Below, piece after piece: positions 41,060 through 50,233 of a stretch of 64,000 nt of DNA. This DNA is from SIG307 sp964545045 (lineage in GTDB: Bacteria; Bacillota; Clostridia; Lachnospirales; Lachnospiraceae), in contig CAZJEN010000018.1 in assembly GCA_964545045.1 (NCBI GenBank), positions 4,451 through 68,450 of the forward strand, read 5' to 3'. A program made the translations under genes and the position numbers. The first letter of the stretch is position 1, and each line of letters starts with the position of its first letter. The notes beneath the pieces are model-generated. The model searched no databases, was not told where the DNA came from, and saw nothing but the letters and a program-made list of their open reading frames with translations.

Positions 41060-43177
41060 ATGCGATTTACGAATCAATCACCCAAAAAGCAAAGCCAATA
41101 CTTAGACGAATTAACCGGAATCAATAATCAGCAAGGCTTTTTCGAATATACAGAACAGATGCTGAAGGAATTTCCGGATACTTCTTTCTGTCTGATTTAC
41201 TGGAATATTCGTAAATTCCGAACCACTAACGACTTATTCGGTTGGGAAGCCGGTGACAAAATTCTGATTCACTGGGCCAACACCCTTCGAGGAATTCTGC
41301 AGGATGAGCGTTCTGTTTATGCCCGTCTCGACCACGACAATTTTATTTGTTGTGTCACCGAAGATTTTTTGGATCGCAGCGACTGGACGCGATTAGGCGA
41401 AATCAGCTACACTGCCGAAGGCACGGAATACCACTTCTATTCCTGCTGCGGTCTCTACCGCATTACCGACCGCACTCTTCCTCTTTCCAACATGATTGAC
41501 AAGGCCCGTGCGGCCATGGAAACCATAAAAAACAACTATATGACCCTTTATGCCTGGTATGACGAAAGCATGTGGAATACGTTATTGGAAGAACAGCGTA
41601 TGAACGTGGAGTTCCGAAAGGCTATCGAGGAGCGACAGTTTAAAGTATATTATCAGCCGATTTGTCGTTCCAGCGACGGACTGATTACCAGTGCGGAAGC
41701 CCTTATCCGCTGGCAACATCCGGTAAAAGGCATGATTTCTCCGGGAACCTTCATTCCGTTGTTTGAAAAGAACGGTTTTATCAGTATACTGGACCGCTAC
41801 GTTTGGGATGAAGTATGTGCCATGCAACAGTCCAGACTGGACCAGGGTCTGGCTACCGTACCGGTATCCGTTAACGTCTCCCGGGTAGAGTTTTATAATC
41901 CTGCTCTTTGCGACGACATACGCAGTATCGCAAAAAAGCATAACATTTCACCGGATTTACTAAAAATAGAAATCACAGAGAGCGCCTATGCCGATAATCC
42001 CGTTCAGGTAATGGATGCAGTGAAAAAACTCCACGCCTACGGTTTTTCCGTATTAATGGATGACTTCGGAAGCGGTTACTCTTCCTTAAATATGTTAAAG
42101 GATTTGCCGATTGATGTCTTAAAAATCGATATGCGTTTCCTGGATGATTTGGACAAAGATCAAAAAGCGGCAATCATGCTGGAATCCATTATCCGCCTAG
42201 CAAAATGGATGAAACTGAGTGTCGTATCGGAGGGTGTAGAAACACAAAAGGAATGGGAGTATCTCCGCAGCGTGGAATGCGACGCGGTTCAGGGCTATTA
42301 TTTCTACCGGCCGATGCCTCAAGAGGACTTTATCAAGCTTTTGGATAAGTCCGCCGCCAACAGCACCAAACTTTTATTCCATGCATGGCCCGATGAGGAC
42401 GACTCCATTCTGGATATTTTCAACCATACCAACACTACGGAAAGCGTTCTGTTCTACAGTATGCTGGGCGGCATGGGAATCCTTGAAGTATGCGAAAATA
42501 ATGTGGAATTACTGCGAGCAAATAAGGGCTATTACGAAGCTCTTTACGGTTCTGCCAATTACGAACGTAAGATTTTAAATATTCCTTTGGAGGAACCGGA
42601 GCGCAGTCTGTTTTTAGAGCAGTGCCGGATTGCAAAGGAAGAGGCCAAGGTACAACAGTTCCAGCTTCACCACAAATTAGATGACGGGTCTTTTGTATGG
42701 CTTGCGGTAAAGTTACGTTATTTCGGCGGTAACCCGCATCGTTCCCGTTTTCTGATTGCCATTGACAATATTGAGGAACAAAAGCGCCTGGAACACGAAC
42801 GTTACGTCACAAACTACAGCTCCGTACTGTTAAAACTGTATGACCGGGTATATCATCTGGATTATTCCGCGGGCACCATCGAACTGCTACATGCCGACGG
42901 GGATGATTTTATCAAACCGCAGACTCAGTACACCTTCGGAGACTTTTTCAAAAAGCTTGCGGAGGTCACCAATTCCGGTGATTTAAAGAAGCTGGAAATC
43001 ATCAAAAACAAAGCATTGTTAGATAAGACCTTGGAAACAGAACAAACCAATTGTCTCACCATCCACTATGAATTTACTTCAAAAAATGCCGTTACAGAAA
43101 CCATTGCCTACTTCTTTAAGGCAGATCTTCCGGACGGCGGAGAACGCTATATTTGTTGTGTAAAAAGAAATGTATAA
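41060..43177 (+). CDS. c-di-GMP phosphodiesterase: degenerate GGDEF, intact EAL, C-terminal PAS-like domain
   Basis: 705 residues, no membrane segment. The N-terminal GGDEF-like domain has RLDHDNF in place of R.GGDEF, so it should not make c-di-GMP. The EAL domain is complete: EALIRW (E213), NVS, EITES, DDFGSGYSS, KIDMRF, EGVET and QGYYFYRPMP. It should hydrolyse c-di-GMP to pGpG. The last 270 residues contain a PAS-like sensory region. The gene is monocistronic with its own promoter and terminator. It may tune the c-di-GMP read by the GEMM riboswitch in this window. Confidence 0.9.
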   Translation: MRFTNQSPKKQSQYLDELTGINNQQGFFEYTEQMLKEFPDTSFCLIYWNIRKFRTTNDLFGWEAGDKILIHWANTLRGILQDERSVYARLDHDNFICCVTEDFLDRSDWTRLGEISYTAEGTEYHFYSCCGLYRITDRTLPLSNMIDKARAAMETIKNNYMTLYAWYDESMWNTLLEEQRMNVEFRKAIEERQFKVYYQPICRSSDGLITSAEALIRWQHPVKGMISPGTFIPLFEKNGFISILDRYVWDEVCAMQQSRLDQGLATVPVSVNVSRVEFYNPALCDDIRSIAKKHNISPDLLKIEITESAYADNPVQVMDAVKKLHAYGFSVLMDDFGSGYSSLNMLKDLPIDVLKIDMRFLDDLDKDQKAAIMLESIIRLAKWMKLSVVSEGVETQKEWEYLRSVECDAVQGYYFYRPMPQEDFIKLLDKSAANSTKLLFHAWPDEDDSILDIFNHTNTTESVLFYSMLGGMGILEVCENNVELLRANKGYYEALYGSANYERKILNIPLEEPERSLFLEQCRIAKEEAKVQQFQLHHKLDDGSFVWLAVKLRYFGGNPHRSRFLIAIDNIEEQKRLEHERYVTNYSSVLLKLYDRVYHLDYSAGTIELLHADGDDFIKPQTQYTFGDFFKKLAEVTNSGDLKKLEIIKNKALLDKTLETEQTNCLTIHYEFTSKNAVTETIAYFFKADLPDGGERYICCVKRNV

Positions 43178-43211
43178 TCACTTTCCTCCTTTTATTCCCA
43201 TATCATAATGA

Positions 43212-43243
43212 AACGGTGCCGGACAGTCCGACACCGTTTTTAT
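43212..43243. terminator. terminator between EAL and GH140-like genes
   Basis: ACGGTG-CGGAC and GTCCG-CACCGT arms, then TTTTTA on plus. Confidence 0.85.
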
Positions 43244-43280
43244 TGCTGTAAAACATCGTTAGCTCTTTTTATCAATACTT

Positions 43281-44567
43281 CTAAGCCTTAATCACATCCA
43301 GAACAAGCACCCAATCCTGCCCTTTCCCTCTCGTCGGCGGCACTACGAGTGAACAGTCTCCCGCCTGTAAAATGCCGAATACATTCTCCTCGCCGGTGCG
43401 CGGATTAAACCAGGATGCTTTTACACACTTCGCTTCGGAGAAAGATGTCAAATCCACGGTAAAGCTCTCTCCCAGCGGTGAATAGATGTAGGCGTAATCC
43501 TTCCCCTTTGCCGCTGCCATCCGTCCCATGCCCGGAAAACGCTCCACCACCAACTCCGGTGCCGGACAAAGAGATGCATAATCCTGCCTCAGACGCAGCT
43601 CCTTTACCCACTTCATCTGCTCCGCACCTTCATGAGTCAAAGCCTCCTTCCAAGTATACGGAAAATAATCGGAAGCGCTCTTTGTCATACTCCAAATACT
43701 GTGATTGCCGTAAGTATGTCCGCAGGCTCCCGCAAGCACGGCCCAATAGGCATTCTGCCGCACATCCGCTGCATCCCAGAAATAACCGATGGAAGCATCA
43801 AAGCATGCCGGATGATCCTCATACCGCGGCTCGGAATCCATATAAGGCTTTCCCGAAGCTTTGGCCATCTTTTCCATCACTTCTTCCATTTGATAGCATC
43901 GGTCCGTAGCATGGCTGGTCTGCGCCGTATGAAAATCGATATACTCCGCATCCGCAAGAACATCCGTAGAATCCTGTGCCCCCGGCGGATGAAAGGTAAT
44001 CAGATGAAACTTATCCACCGAACGGATTCCCGCTGCCATAGCATCGATTATCTTCCGGTGAGGCGCTTCCAACTTCCGGTCTCCTCCCAGCATCCAGATA
44101 ATATTCCAGCAATCCTTATAACGGTTTGCAATCCACTGTCCATAGGTATAGGCATTTTCCTCATTAAAAATTACAGGTCCCTTCCCCCAGCAAAGATGAA
44201 ACTTATCTCCCCAGGTCGGCAGCATTACTACAAACAGCTCATGCTTTGCCGCCGTTTCCACCGCAAAATCCACATGCTCCCAGTAAGAATATTCGCCCGC
44301 TGTATCCGGACGTGTAGGATCCGGCTGTCCTGCCCCCATGCATAGCGGCAATCTCCCGTAGGCATTCGGAACCGTCACCCCCTCTAATTCCGCCAAAGCC
44401 ACTGCCTGCACCGCTGTAAAGCCCTGACGCTTCCGCTCCGCAAAATAAAGTTCCGTTTCTTCCCGGTTCAGCGCATGGAACAACTCCCATGCGGTATCCC
44501 CCAGATAAAAGAACGGTTCATCGTTATTCCAAACCAAATAACGCCCCTGCACCTTCAGTGTTTTCAT
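43281..44567 (-). CDS. GH140/apiosidase-like glycoside hydrolase (DUF4038 type)
   Basis: 428 residues from MKTLKVQGRYLVWNN; start at 44567 with AGGAGG upstream. Family motifs: PFFYLGDTAWELFHALNREE at the N-terminus, WGDKFHLCWG, IWMLGGDRK, SEPRYEDHP (catalytic Glu region) and a C-terminal beta-sandwich with WFNPRTGE. Characterised relatives cleave apiose in the pectin rhamnogalacturonan-II. No signal peptide. It follows the transglutaminase lipoprotein by 35 bp on the same strand, but a functional link is not evident. Confidence 0.8.
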   Translation of the reverse strand: MKTLKVQGRYLVWNNDEPFFYLGDTAWELFHALNREETELYFAERKRQGFTAVQAVALAELEGVTVPNAYGRLPLCMGAGQPDPTRPDTAGEYSYWEHVDFAVETAAKHELFVVMLPTWGDKFHLCWGKGPVIFNEENAYTYGQWIANRYKDCWNIIWMLGGDRKLEAPHRKIIDAMAAGIRSVDKFHLITFHPPGAQDSTDVLADAEYIDFHTAQTSHATDRCYQMEEVMEKMAKASGKPYMDSEPRYEDHPACFDASIGYFWDAADVRQNAYWAVLAGACGHTYGNHSIWSMTKSASDYFPYTWKEALTHEGAEQMKWVKELRLRQDYASLCPAPELVVERFPGMGRMAAAKGKDYAYIYSPLGESFTVDLTSFSEAKCVKASWFNPRTGEENVFGILQAGDCSLVVPPTRGKGQDWVLVLDVIKA

Positions 44568-44602
44568 TTCGTTACCTCCTGTCTGCACCGGTTGCTGTCA
44601 AC

Positions 44603-46045
44603 CTAATTCCCCCACAACGGATTGACAATTTCAAGCACCATATAATCCGTCAACTCCTTTTCCGGATAATAGGTAAGTCCCAACTGCAATTCATTCATTA
44701 CAAAATCCAAAATCAGGTCCTGAGTCAGAGCTCCGTTCTTCGGATAACAAAAGGTCAGATACTCCTTCTCATCTATCTGCTGAAAGTACACCGTCCGCAT
44801 AGCATCATAAGACTCACATAATACGTCCTGATACAAGTAAATCTGGTAATCATTCGCCGAACAGGTAATATCGCTCTTCCATGTATGAGTCTTAGCCATA
44901 TCCGCATCGTTTTTCAAAAAATAATGATAGCTGACCTTTCCTTCCACATCCGGTACCGGATCATCCCAGGTTACATCTACGTGGTACCAATCCCTCTCTA
45001 TCTTAACTAAATTCCATGCATGAGGCTGAGTTCCGGCCGTTCCGCTCACAATCCGGCAGTCAATTCCGGACATTAACAAGAGCAAGCGCATGGTTCTTGC
45101 ATAGCCGTCACACACCGCTGTCCGATTCTTTATTACCCCTTCCGGAGAATGAGAAATCTCCTGAAAAGTCTCATCATACTTTAATTCCAATACCAAATAA
45201 TCGTGTAATGACTTTACAGCCTCTACCGCAGTAAGCTGTCCCGCACCTGTTTTCTTCAATACTTCGTCTAAATAACGATAAATCTCACGTTCTTTTTCGG
45301 ACAGCACCGAAAAATCTCCGGTTCGCATGGCGTAACACAAATTTGCGTCGTACACCGTTTCCACATTTTCAAACACAGCACAATATCCATTGTCATAACA
45401 GTCAATCTTCTCAATGGACATTTTCTCGATTTCCGGATACATGGCCATGTACTCCGCTGCGGAATGCAAATACTCCACCTTCTCTACAATCACCGCAAAA
45501 GAGCTGTAAATCAACGTTTTCTCTCGTAAAAACTCATTCGCCTCCGCTTCGCTTGTGCACACCTCGCCCCGTATTGTGGTATTCGGATATACCTCCCCCA
45601 GCTTAAGCAACCTGTCAATTTCCGAAGATACCGGCTTTGGTGCGGTCGTCGGTGCCGCAGTCGGCGTAACCGTAGGCTTCGGTGTTGCAGTTGCTGTCGG
45701 TTTTGGGGTTGAGGTCGCTACCGGTTTTGGAGTTGCCGTCGGTTTTGGGGTTGCCGTCGGCGTCGACGTGGCCGTTGGCTTCGGTGTTGGCGTAGCCTTC
45801 GGGGTTGGTACCGACGTCGGTTCCGGTATTGGCGTCGAAGTCGGCTTCACCGTAGGCGTCGGTTCCGGCAGTACGGTGGCCGTCGGTATCAACGCAGCAG
45901 TCACTTCCGCCGTCCCGGTCGGTGTTCCCGTCACATCCTCTTCCACTGCCAAGGTCGGCAACGGCGGCATTCCTTCCGTTTCAAAACTACACGCTGCCGT
46001 ACTCAATATATATACTATTACAAATCCAAAACAGGCTTTTTTCAT
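44603..46045 (-). CDS. lipoprotein with Thr/Pro repeat linker and transglutaminase-like domain
   Basis: 480 residues from MKKACFGFVIVYILSTAACS, a lipobox signal peptide (Cys follows STAA). Residues about 45-150 are TPTPKPTATSTP-type repeats that should span the cell wall. The C-terminal half has a transglutaminase-like cysteine protease fold: Cys in NRTAVCDGYARTM, His in GTQPHAWNLVKI, Asp in HVDVTWDDP. Such domains process or crosslink peptides at the surface. The start at 46045 has only a purine-rich ribosome site; upstream in-frame codons encode a charged stretch without signal features. Confidence 0.8.
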   Translation of the reverse strand: MKKACFGFVIVYILSTAACSFETEGMPPLPTLAVEEDVTGTPTGTAEVTAALIPTATVLPEPTPTVKPTSTPIPEPTSVPTPKATPTPKPTATSTPTATPKPTATPKPVATSTPKPTATATPKPTVTPTAAPTTAPKPVSSEIDRLLKLGEVYPNTTIRGEVCTSEAEANEFLREKTLIYSSFAVIVEKVEYLHSAAEYMAMYPEIEKMSIEKIDCYDNGYCAVFENVETVYDANLCYAMRTGDFSVLSEKEREIYRYLDEVLKKTGAGQLTAVEAVKSLHDYLVLELKYDETFQEISHSPEGVIKNRTAVCDGYARTMRLLLLMSGIDCRIVSGTAGTQPHAWNLVKIERDWYHVDVTWDDPVPDVEGKVSYHYFLKNDADMAKTHTWKSDITCSANDYQIYLYQDVLCESYDAMRTVYFQQIDEKEYLTFCYPKNGALTQDLILDFVMNELQLGLTYYPEKELTDYMVLEIVNPLWGN

Positions 46046-46162
46046 GCTTTCTTTTCTTCTCTCTTTCTTTCTCTTCCTCTCATCCCATTCCCACACAATT
46101 ATCCCTCGAACGTCTTTTGGGCATACTCGCTTTGCCTTATAAACATTATACATGATAGACGG

Positions 46163-46204
46163 CAAAAAAGCCAACAGAAATCGAACGTTCTGTCGGCTTT
46201 TCCA
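46163..46204 (-). terminator. terminator of the sigma-factor gene
   Basis: Minus strand AAAAGCC-ACAGAA and TTCTGT-GGCTTTT arms followed by TTTTTTG. It lies between the ECF sigma gene and the lipoprotein gene. Confidence 0.75.
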
Positions 46205-46236
46205 AATCGAATTTTACTTTCCCGCTCTGTCTCGTC

Positions 46237-47861
46237 CTACACCGTCGTATATACGCCGATCATCAGAGACAATTCTTCCTCCGGCTTTAAAAAACCGGTC
46301 TTTAACAAGCCCTCTACCACCATGCCGCGCATAAACGGTACGGAATGCATACAGAAGTTAAACTGACTCATGAGACGCTTCGGTACTTCGTCACGCATTA
46401 CGGTCTCACAGTAGGCCAGATACTCGTCCGCCAGGGCAAGCATCTTCTCATAAACCGGAAGAAGCGCTTCCTTATACTGTTCCACCGGCACGCCGTAGCG
46501 CAAAGTATCACTGTTATGCTCCTTGGAATAAACACCGAAGGCCACTTCATATTTACCGTCTGCCGTCTTACGTACAAAACCAGAAAGTTCCTCTAACTCA
46601 CGCTCGGACACCTTGCCCGAATCTCCCTTCAAAATCTGGTGAAGCACTTTTATATTGTCCACGGAGCAAGCAAAGGTTCTGTCATCCTCATTCTTTACCT
46701 GCTTATCGGTAACAAACATATCAAGTCTGCCACCCTCCGGCTCTTCCCCGCAGGAATGTCCTATCCAGTAAAAGGCCGGTCCGTGATATTCCTGTACTCC
46801 CATTACATCCCAGCTTCCACCACCCGGACGCACCGTATCATAATTAAACTGCAGATTCCTTCTGTCGTAAATCGTCCACTGGATGTCGTCGGACAAACGA
46901 AGTGCCAGTGTCCACTTCTGCTCCTCATAATCCTGATACTGCCCCAAAATATGATTGCCTGCCGCAAGCTGAAGCTCTCTGGCGGTCTTTAAGTACTCCT
47001 CAGCCAACGGTACGAAAGCTACCTGAATCTGCGCCAGCTTGTCCACCATCTTCCGCTTTGCTTCCGCACTGATAATAACAAAATTGGTCTCATAGGTGGC
47101 GGTATCCGCCTTGGTTCCGTTCTTAATAAGCAATGTATCTTCTGCCATTGCCTCCACGAAGCCCTCTAAGTACGGCATCGCAATGCCCAGCTCAATGGAC
47201 AACTCCTGCAGGGTAGACGGATTACGATACGCCTCGATTAAAATGTTCTTACAGATTTTATCGTACATCGGCTCGTCCAAATAACAGTCCGGTGCCCAGT
47301 TTTCGCTTCTGCCTCCGCTCTGACTAAACTCAATTTCCTCCGGTGCATAGCTTAATTTTCCAAATGTTCTTGCCATTTGCATTCCCTCCTTCAACTTTTC
47401 CCTTGCCTTTGCAAGTCTGGTTTTAATGGTTCCTTCCGGAACCGAAAGGGTTTGCGCAATGGTGGCGATTCTTTGGTTTTCCACATAGTAGGCCACCAAA
47501 AGTTCTCTGTACTCTTTTGTCAACAGAGACAACTCCCGACGCAGCTCCTGCACCTCTTCCGGGTGTAACACCGCATCCTCCACGTTGTCCTCTGTCGCGA
47601 TTTGTGCCATTGCTTCTTCGTCAAAGATTTCCGCACCGCTTATTTTTTTCTGCTTGACCCAACGGGCAAACCGGTTTCTGGCAATCTGCCACACCCAGGC
47701 CTCAAAATGCTCCGGCAACGCCCCCTTGTGCAATGCACTTAAGATTTCCGTGGAAATCTCACTGCTCAGATCCTCCGCCGACAACACATCCCCGGTCTTT
47801 TCAAACAGAAATAATAAATTTTCTCCAAGAATTCATTGCAATAATATTCTTCCCGTGTCAT
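46237..47861 (-). CDS. ECF sigma factor with long C-terminal extension, frameshifted near the N-terminus
   Basis: The best start is ATG 47861 with AAAGGAAG upstream, giving MTREEYYCNEFLEKIYYFCLKR. The frame then changes at A4 (47798-47801) into TGDVLSAEDLSSEISTEIL (sigma region 2), AWVWQIARNRFARW, and region 4 ELLVAYYVENQRIATIAQTLSVPEG. One extra A would restore a continuous ORF of about 540 codons. After region 4 there are about 370 residues of an extension with no motif I recognise; similar extended sigma factors occur in clostridia. The frameshift may be a mutation or a sequencing error. No anti-sigma gene is adjacent. Confidence 0.75.
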
Positions 47862-47933
47862 GAAATACTTCCTTTCTTAACCCTTTCACTCATATAGTGT
47901 CGGGAAATAAGAAACGGTTTTATTTTTTTGAAA

Positions 47934-48434
47934 TTATTTTGCTACTCTTACATAATACTTTGTTTCATCTTCGTGGTCAATCCTTCCGCCGTTCTTTAAC
48001 ATCACCTTAAGGGACGCCGGATTGTCCTTGTTAACCCTTAGGTAAATCTCCTCCTCCGGCACAATTTCCCGTGCCTTCTCCAGCGTCAGGCGAAGTCCTT
48101 CCGTGGCATAGCCTCTCCCCCTGTATTCCTTTCCGATAAAATATCCGATATGTCCCGCTCCCTCCCGCAGGGAGTCACAAAGAAAATGCCGGATACGGAA
48201 CTCTCCTACGATTACATCATCATCCCAAAGATAGAAAAAAGTTTCCGGTACATAGCCATCCGGAAGTTCAGCCCCTTTGGAATAGGCAATTCTCCGGCGT
48301 ACCACCTCGTCAAATTCCTCTCCGGTGCAGCCGGACCACTCGTTGGTAAAACCATTTTCATTAAAAGGAATATCACGAACAAAAATATATTCTTTTTCAA
48401 TGTCATCAAAGTTGATTTCTTTTAAGTAGAGCAT
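47934..48434 (-). CDS. GNAT-family N-acetyltransferase
   Basis: 166 residues with the acetyl-CoA loop region GHIGYFIGKEYRGRGYATEGLRL and the terminal NPASLKVMLKNGGRI helix typical of GNAT enzymes acting on small molecules or protein N-termini. The RBS GTGAGG is upstream of the ATG. It lies between the sigma gene and asnS on the same strand. Substrate unknown. Confidence 0.85.
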   Translation of the reverse strand: MLYLKEINFDDIEKEYIFVRDIPFNENGFTNEWSGCTGEEFDEVVRRRIAYSKGAELPDGYVPETFFYLWDDDVIVGEFRIRHFLCDSLREGAGHIGYFIGKEYRGRGYATEGLRLTLEKAREIVPEEEIYLRVNKDNPASLKVMLKNGGRIDHEDETKYYVRVAK

Positions 48435-48473
48435 ATGATTTCCTCACTTTCTTTCTGATATCAGAAACGTCCT

Positions 48474-49805
48474 TTAAAAGATAATACTACCAGGCGTTCT
48501 TGGATAGGCTATTACATCGCGAATATTTTCCATGCCGGTGATATAGCGCATCATTCGCTCCACCCCCAAACCAAACCCACTGTGTACACAGCTTCCGTAC
48601 CGACGTAAATCACAGTACCAAGCGTAGTCTTCTTCTCTGAGACCGCACTCTGCGATACGCTTTTGCAGCTTTTCTAAGCGATGCTCTCTCTGACTGGCTC
48701 CTACGATTTCACCCAGTTTCGGAAACAGAAGGTCGGTTGCCGCAACCGTTTCCCCGTCGTCGTTCTGGTACATGTAAAAAGCTTTCTGCCCCTTCGGATA
48801 ATCCGTTACAAATACCGGACGCTTAAACACTTCGCCTGCCAGATATCGCTCATGCTCCGTCTGAATCGGCGTCTCCATGGATGCCGGAATCTGAAATTGT
48901 TCTCCGGACTCCATCAGGATTTTTACCGCATCCTTATAGGACACTCTGACAAACTCGGTTGCTACTACCTGCTCCAGTTTTTCCACCAGACCCGGTTCTA
49001 CAAAACGGTCAAAAAATTCAAGTTCTTCTCTCGATTCTTCCAAAACTGCTTTGATAATAAACTTACACATTGCTTCAATGGTATCCATCAGCTCCTGGAG
49101 ATCGCAGAAGGCCATCTCCGGCTCCACCTGCCAGAATTCCGCCACATGCCGCGGGGTGTTGGAATCCTCCGCCCGGAAGCTCGGTCCGAAGGTATAGACT
49201 CTTCTGAGGGCCTGAGCAAAAGGCTCCACATGAAGCTGTCCGGTTACGGTAAGGCAGGTCTCTTTTCCGAAAAACTCCTCCGTCTTTAACCGGAACACCT
49301 CTCCCGCCCCCTCTCCGTCACAAGAGGTCATACACGGGCTCTGTACATAGGTAAACCCTTCCTTGTACAAAAACTCCAATATAGCATGGGTCAGTACGGA
49401 ACGCACCCTAAACACCGCAGAAAATAAATTTGTCCTAGGTCTCAAATGAGGAATCGTCCGCAAATACTCGTTGCTGTGACGCTTCTTCTGGAGCGGATAG
49501 TCGGCTTCCGAATCTCCCATCACCTCAAGCTTCTCCGCCTGTACCTCAAAAGGCTGCTTTGCCTCCGGTGTCGGTACCAACACGCCGCTTACCAACAGAC
49601 ATGCTCCCAGTCCGAATCCGACTTCAAGCTCCTTTTTCAAGTCCACTACCACCTGAATGCTTTGCATGCAAGTGCCGTCGCCGATTTCCACAAAGCCTAC
49701 CTCTTTTCCAAGGCGCTTGGTCTTCACCCAGCCACTGACCGTGACGGTCTGTCCGGCAAGTGCTTCGTACTGCTCATAGAATTGTTTGGTTGATAAAAGT
49801 TTCAT
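48474..49805 (-). CDS. asnS: asparaginyl-tRNA synthetase
   Basis: 443 residues from MKLLSTKQFYEQYEALAG; start at 49805 with AAAGGAGG upstream. An OB-fold anticodon-binding domain (VSGWVKTKRLG) is followed by the class II core: FRAEDSNTPRHVAEFWQVEPEM (motif 2) and GFGLGVERMMRYITG (motif 3). It charges tRNA-Asn. AsnRS rather than AspRS is supported by overall length and by an Asn-codon leader peptide upstream. Its 330-nt leader holds an attenuator, a second terminator and a palindromic element. Confidence 0.95.
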   Translation of the reverse strand: MKLLSTKQFYEQYEALAGQTVTVSGWVKTKRLGKEVGFVEIGDGTCMQSIQVVVDLKKELEVGFGLGACLLVSGVLVPTPEAKQPFEVQAEKLEVMGDSEADYPLQKKRHSNEYLRTIPHLRPRTNLFSAVFRVRSVLTHAILEFLYKEGFTYVQSPCMTSCDGEGAGEVFRLKTEEFFGKETCLTVTGQLHVEPFAQALRRVYTFGPSFRAEDSNTPRHVAEFWQVEPEMAFCDLQELMDTIEAMCKFIIKAVLEESREELEFFDRFVEPGLVEKLEQVVATEFVRVSYKDAVKILMESGEQFQIPASMETPIQTEHERYLAGEVFKRPVFVTDYPKGQKAFYMYQNDDGETVAATDLLFPKLGEIVGASQREHRLEKLQKRIAECGLREEDYAWYCDLRRYGSCVHSGFGLGVERMMRYITGMENIRDVIAYPRTPGSIIF

Positions 49806-49833
49806 AAGATGTCCTCCTTTTCTTTTGAGGGGC

Positions 49834-49969
49834 TTGCGTGTAGGCAGTGTTGCACACCTCCCCCAATCTCGTGACTTCATCACTCGATCGTGGGCGCGCT
49901 CGCATACTCAGTGCTTTTCGGGAAGCACGCTTCCCGAATCACTTCGATGCTCACTTTGCCTACACGCAA
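49834..49969. repeat. 136-bp palindromic element in the asnS leader
   Basis: Perfect 13-bp arms TTGCGTGTAGGCA (49834-49846) and TGCCTACACGCAA (49957-49969) enclose further hairpins, including TCGGGAAGC/GCTTCCCGA. Non-coding, and placed between the leader terminators and the asnS ribosome site. It looks like an inserted intergenic repeat of Lachnospiraceae type; no second copy was recognised here. Confidence 0.55.
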
Positions 49970-50010
49970 AAAGGACCACATCTTTGATTAAATCAAAAAA
50001 TGTGGTCCTT
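49966..50010 (-). terminator. second terminator-like hairpin in the asnS leader
   Basis: Minus strand AAGGACCACAT and ATGTGGTCCTT arms with an inner GATT/AATC pair, followed by TTTTTG. Confidence 0.7.
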
Positions 50011-50028
50011 ATATTCTTTATTTCAGAA

Positions 50029-50088
50029 TTAAAAACCACAGTCCAAAAGGCATCAGCCAATCGGACTGCGGTCACGATTGACGATGCC
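50029..50088 (-). promoter_or_regulatory. ribosome-mediated transcription attenuator of asnS
   Basis: Terminator: ACCGCAGTCC (50063-50072) pairs with GGACTGTGGT (50035-50044), followed by TTTTTAATT. Alternative hairpin: GGCATCGTCAATCG (50075-50088), which starts at the last base of the leader-peptide stop codon, pairs with CGATTGGCTGATGCC (50049-50063) and holds the terminator 5' arm in its loop. Ribosomes finishing the leader peptide would cover the first arm and allow termination; stalling at Asn codons would allow the alternative hairpin. Confidence 0.75.
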
Positions 50089-50138
50089 TAGATATTATTA
50101 TTATTATTGTTCATAGTAACGATAATGTAGGTTTTCAT
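50088..50138 (-). CDS. asnS leader peptide, Asn-rich
   Basis: Sixteen codons, MKTYIIVTMNNNNNNI then TAG. The run is one AAC and five AAT codons. AGGGG lies 10 nt upstream of the ATG, giving a usable ribosome site; an internal ATG starts at 50114. Six consecutive Asn codons directly ahead of two mutually exclusive hairpins and asnS are the signature of amino-acid attenuation that senses charged tRNA-Asn. Confidence 0.8.
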   Translation of the reverse strand: MKTYIIVTMNNNNNNI

Positions 50139-50172
50139 TCTGAAACATCCCCTTGTTTTATGTTTGAGACTG

Positions 50173-50202
50173 AGTTTAGCACAAAGTGAGTGAAGTTGTC
50201 AA
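50173..50202 (-). promoter_or_regulatory. sigma-A promoter of asnS
   Basis: Minus strand TTGACA (50197-50202), 18-bp spacer, TAAACT (50173-50178), about 35 bp before the leader-peptide ATG. Confidence 0.6.
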
Positions 50203-50233
50203 GCAATATTTTTATTTTCCTAAAAACGTATTT

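Noticed and set aside
47795..47805. Programmed -1 frameshift in the ECF sigma gene
   Set aside because: The site TTG-AAA-AGA is not a good X-XXY-YYZ slippery heptamer and no stimulatory structure was evident; mutation or sequence error is simpler.
49806..50140. T-box leader on asnS
   Set aside because: No AGGTGGTACCGCG-like T-box sequence or stem-I motifs were found; the Asn-codon leader peptide explains the structure better.
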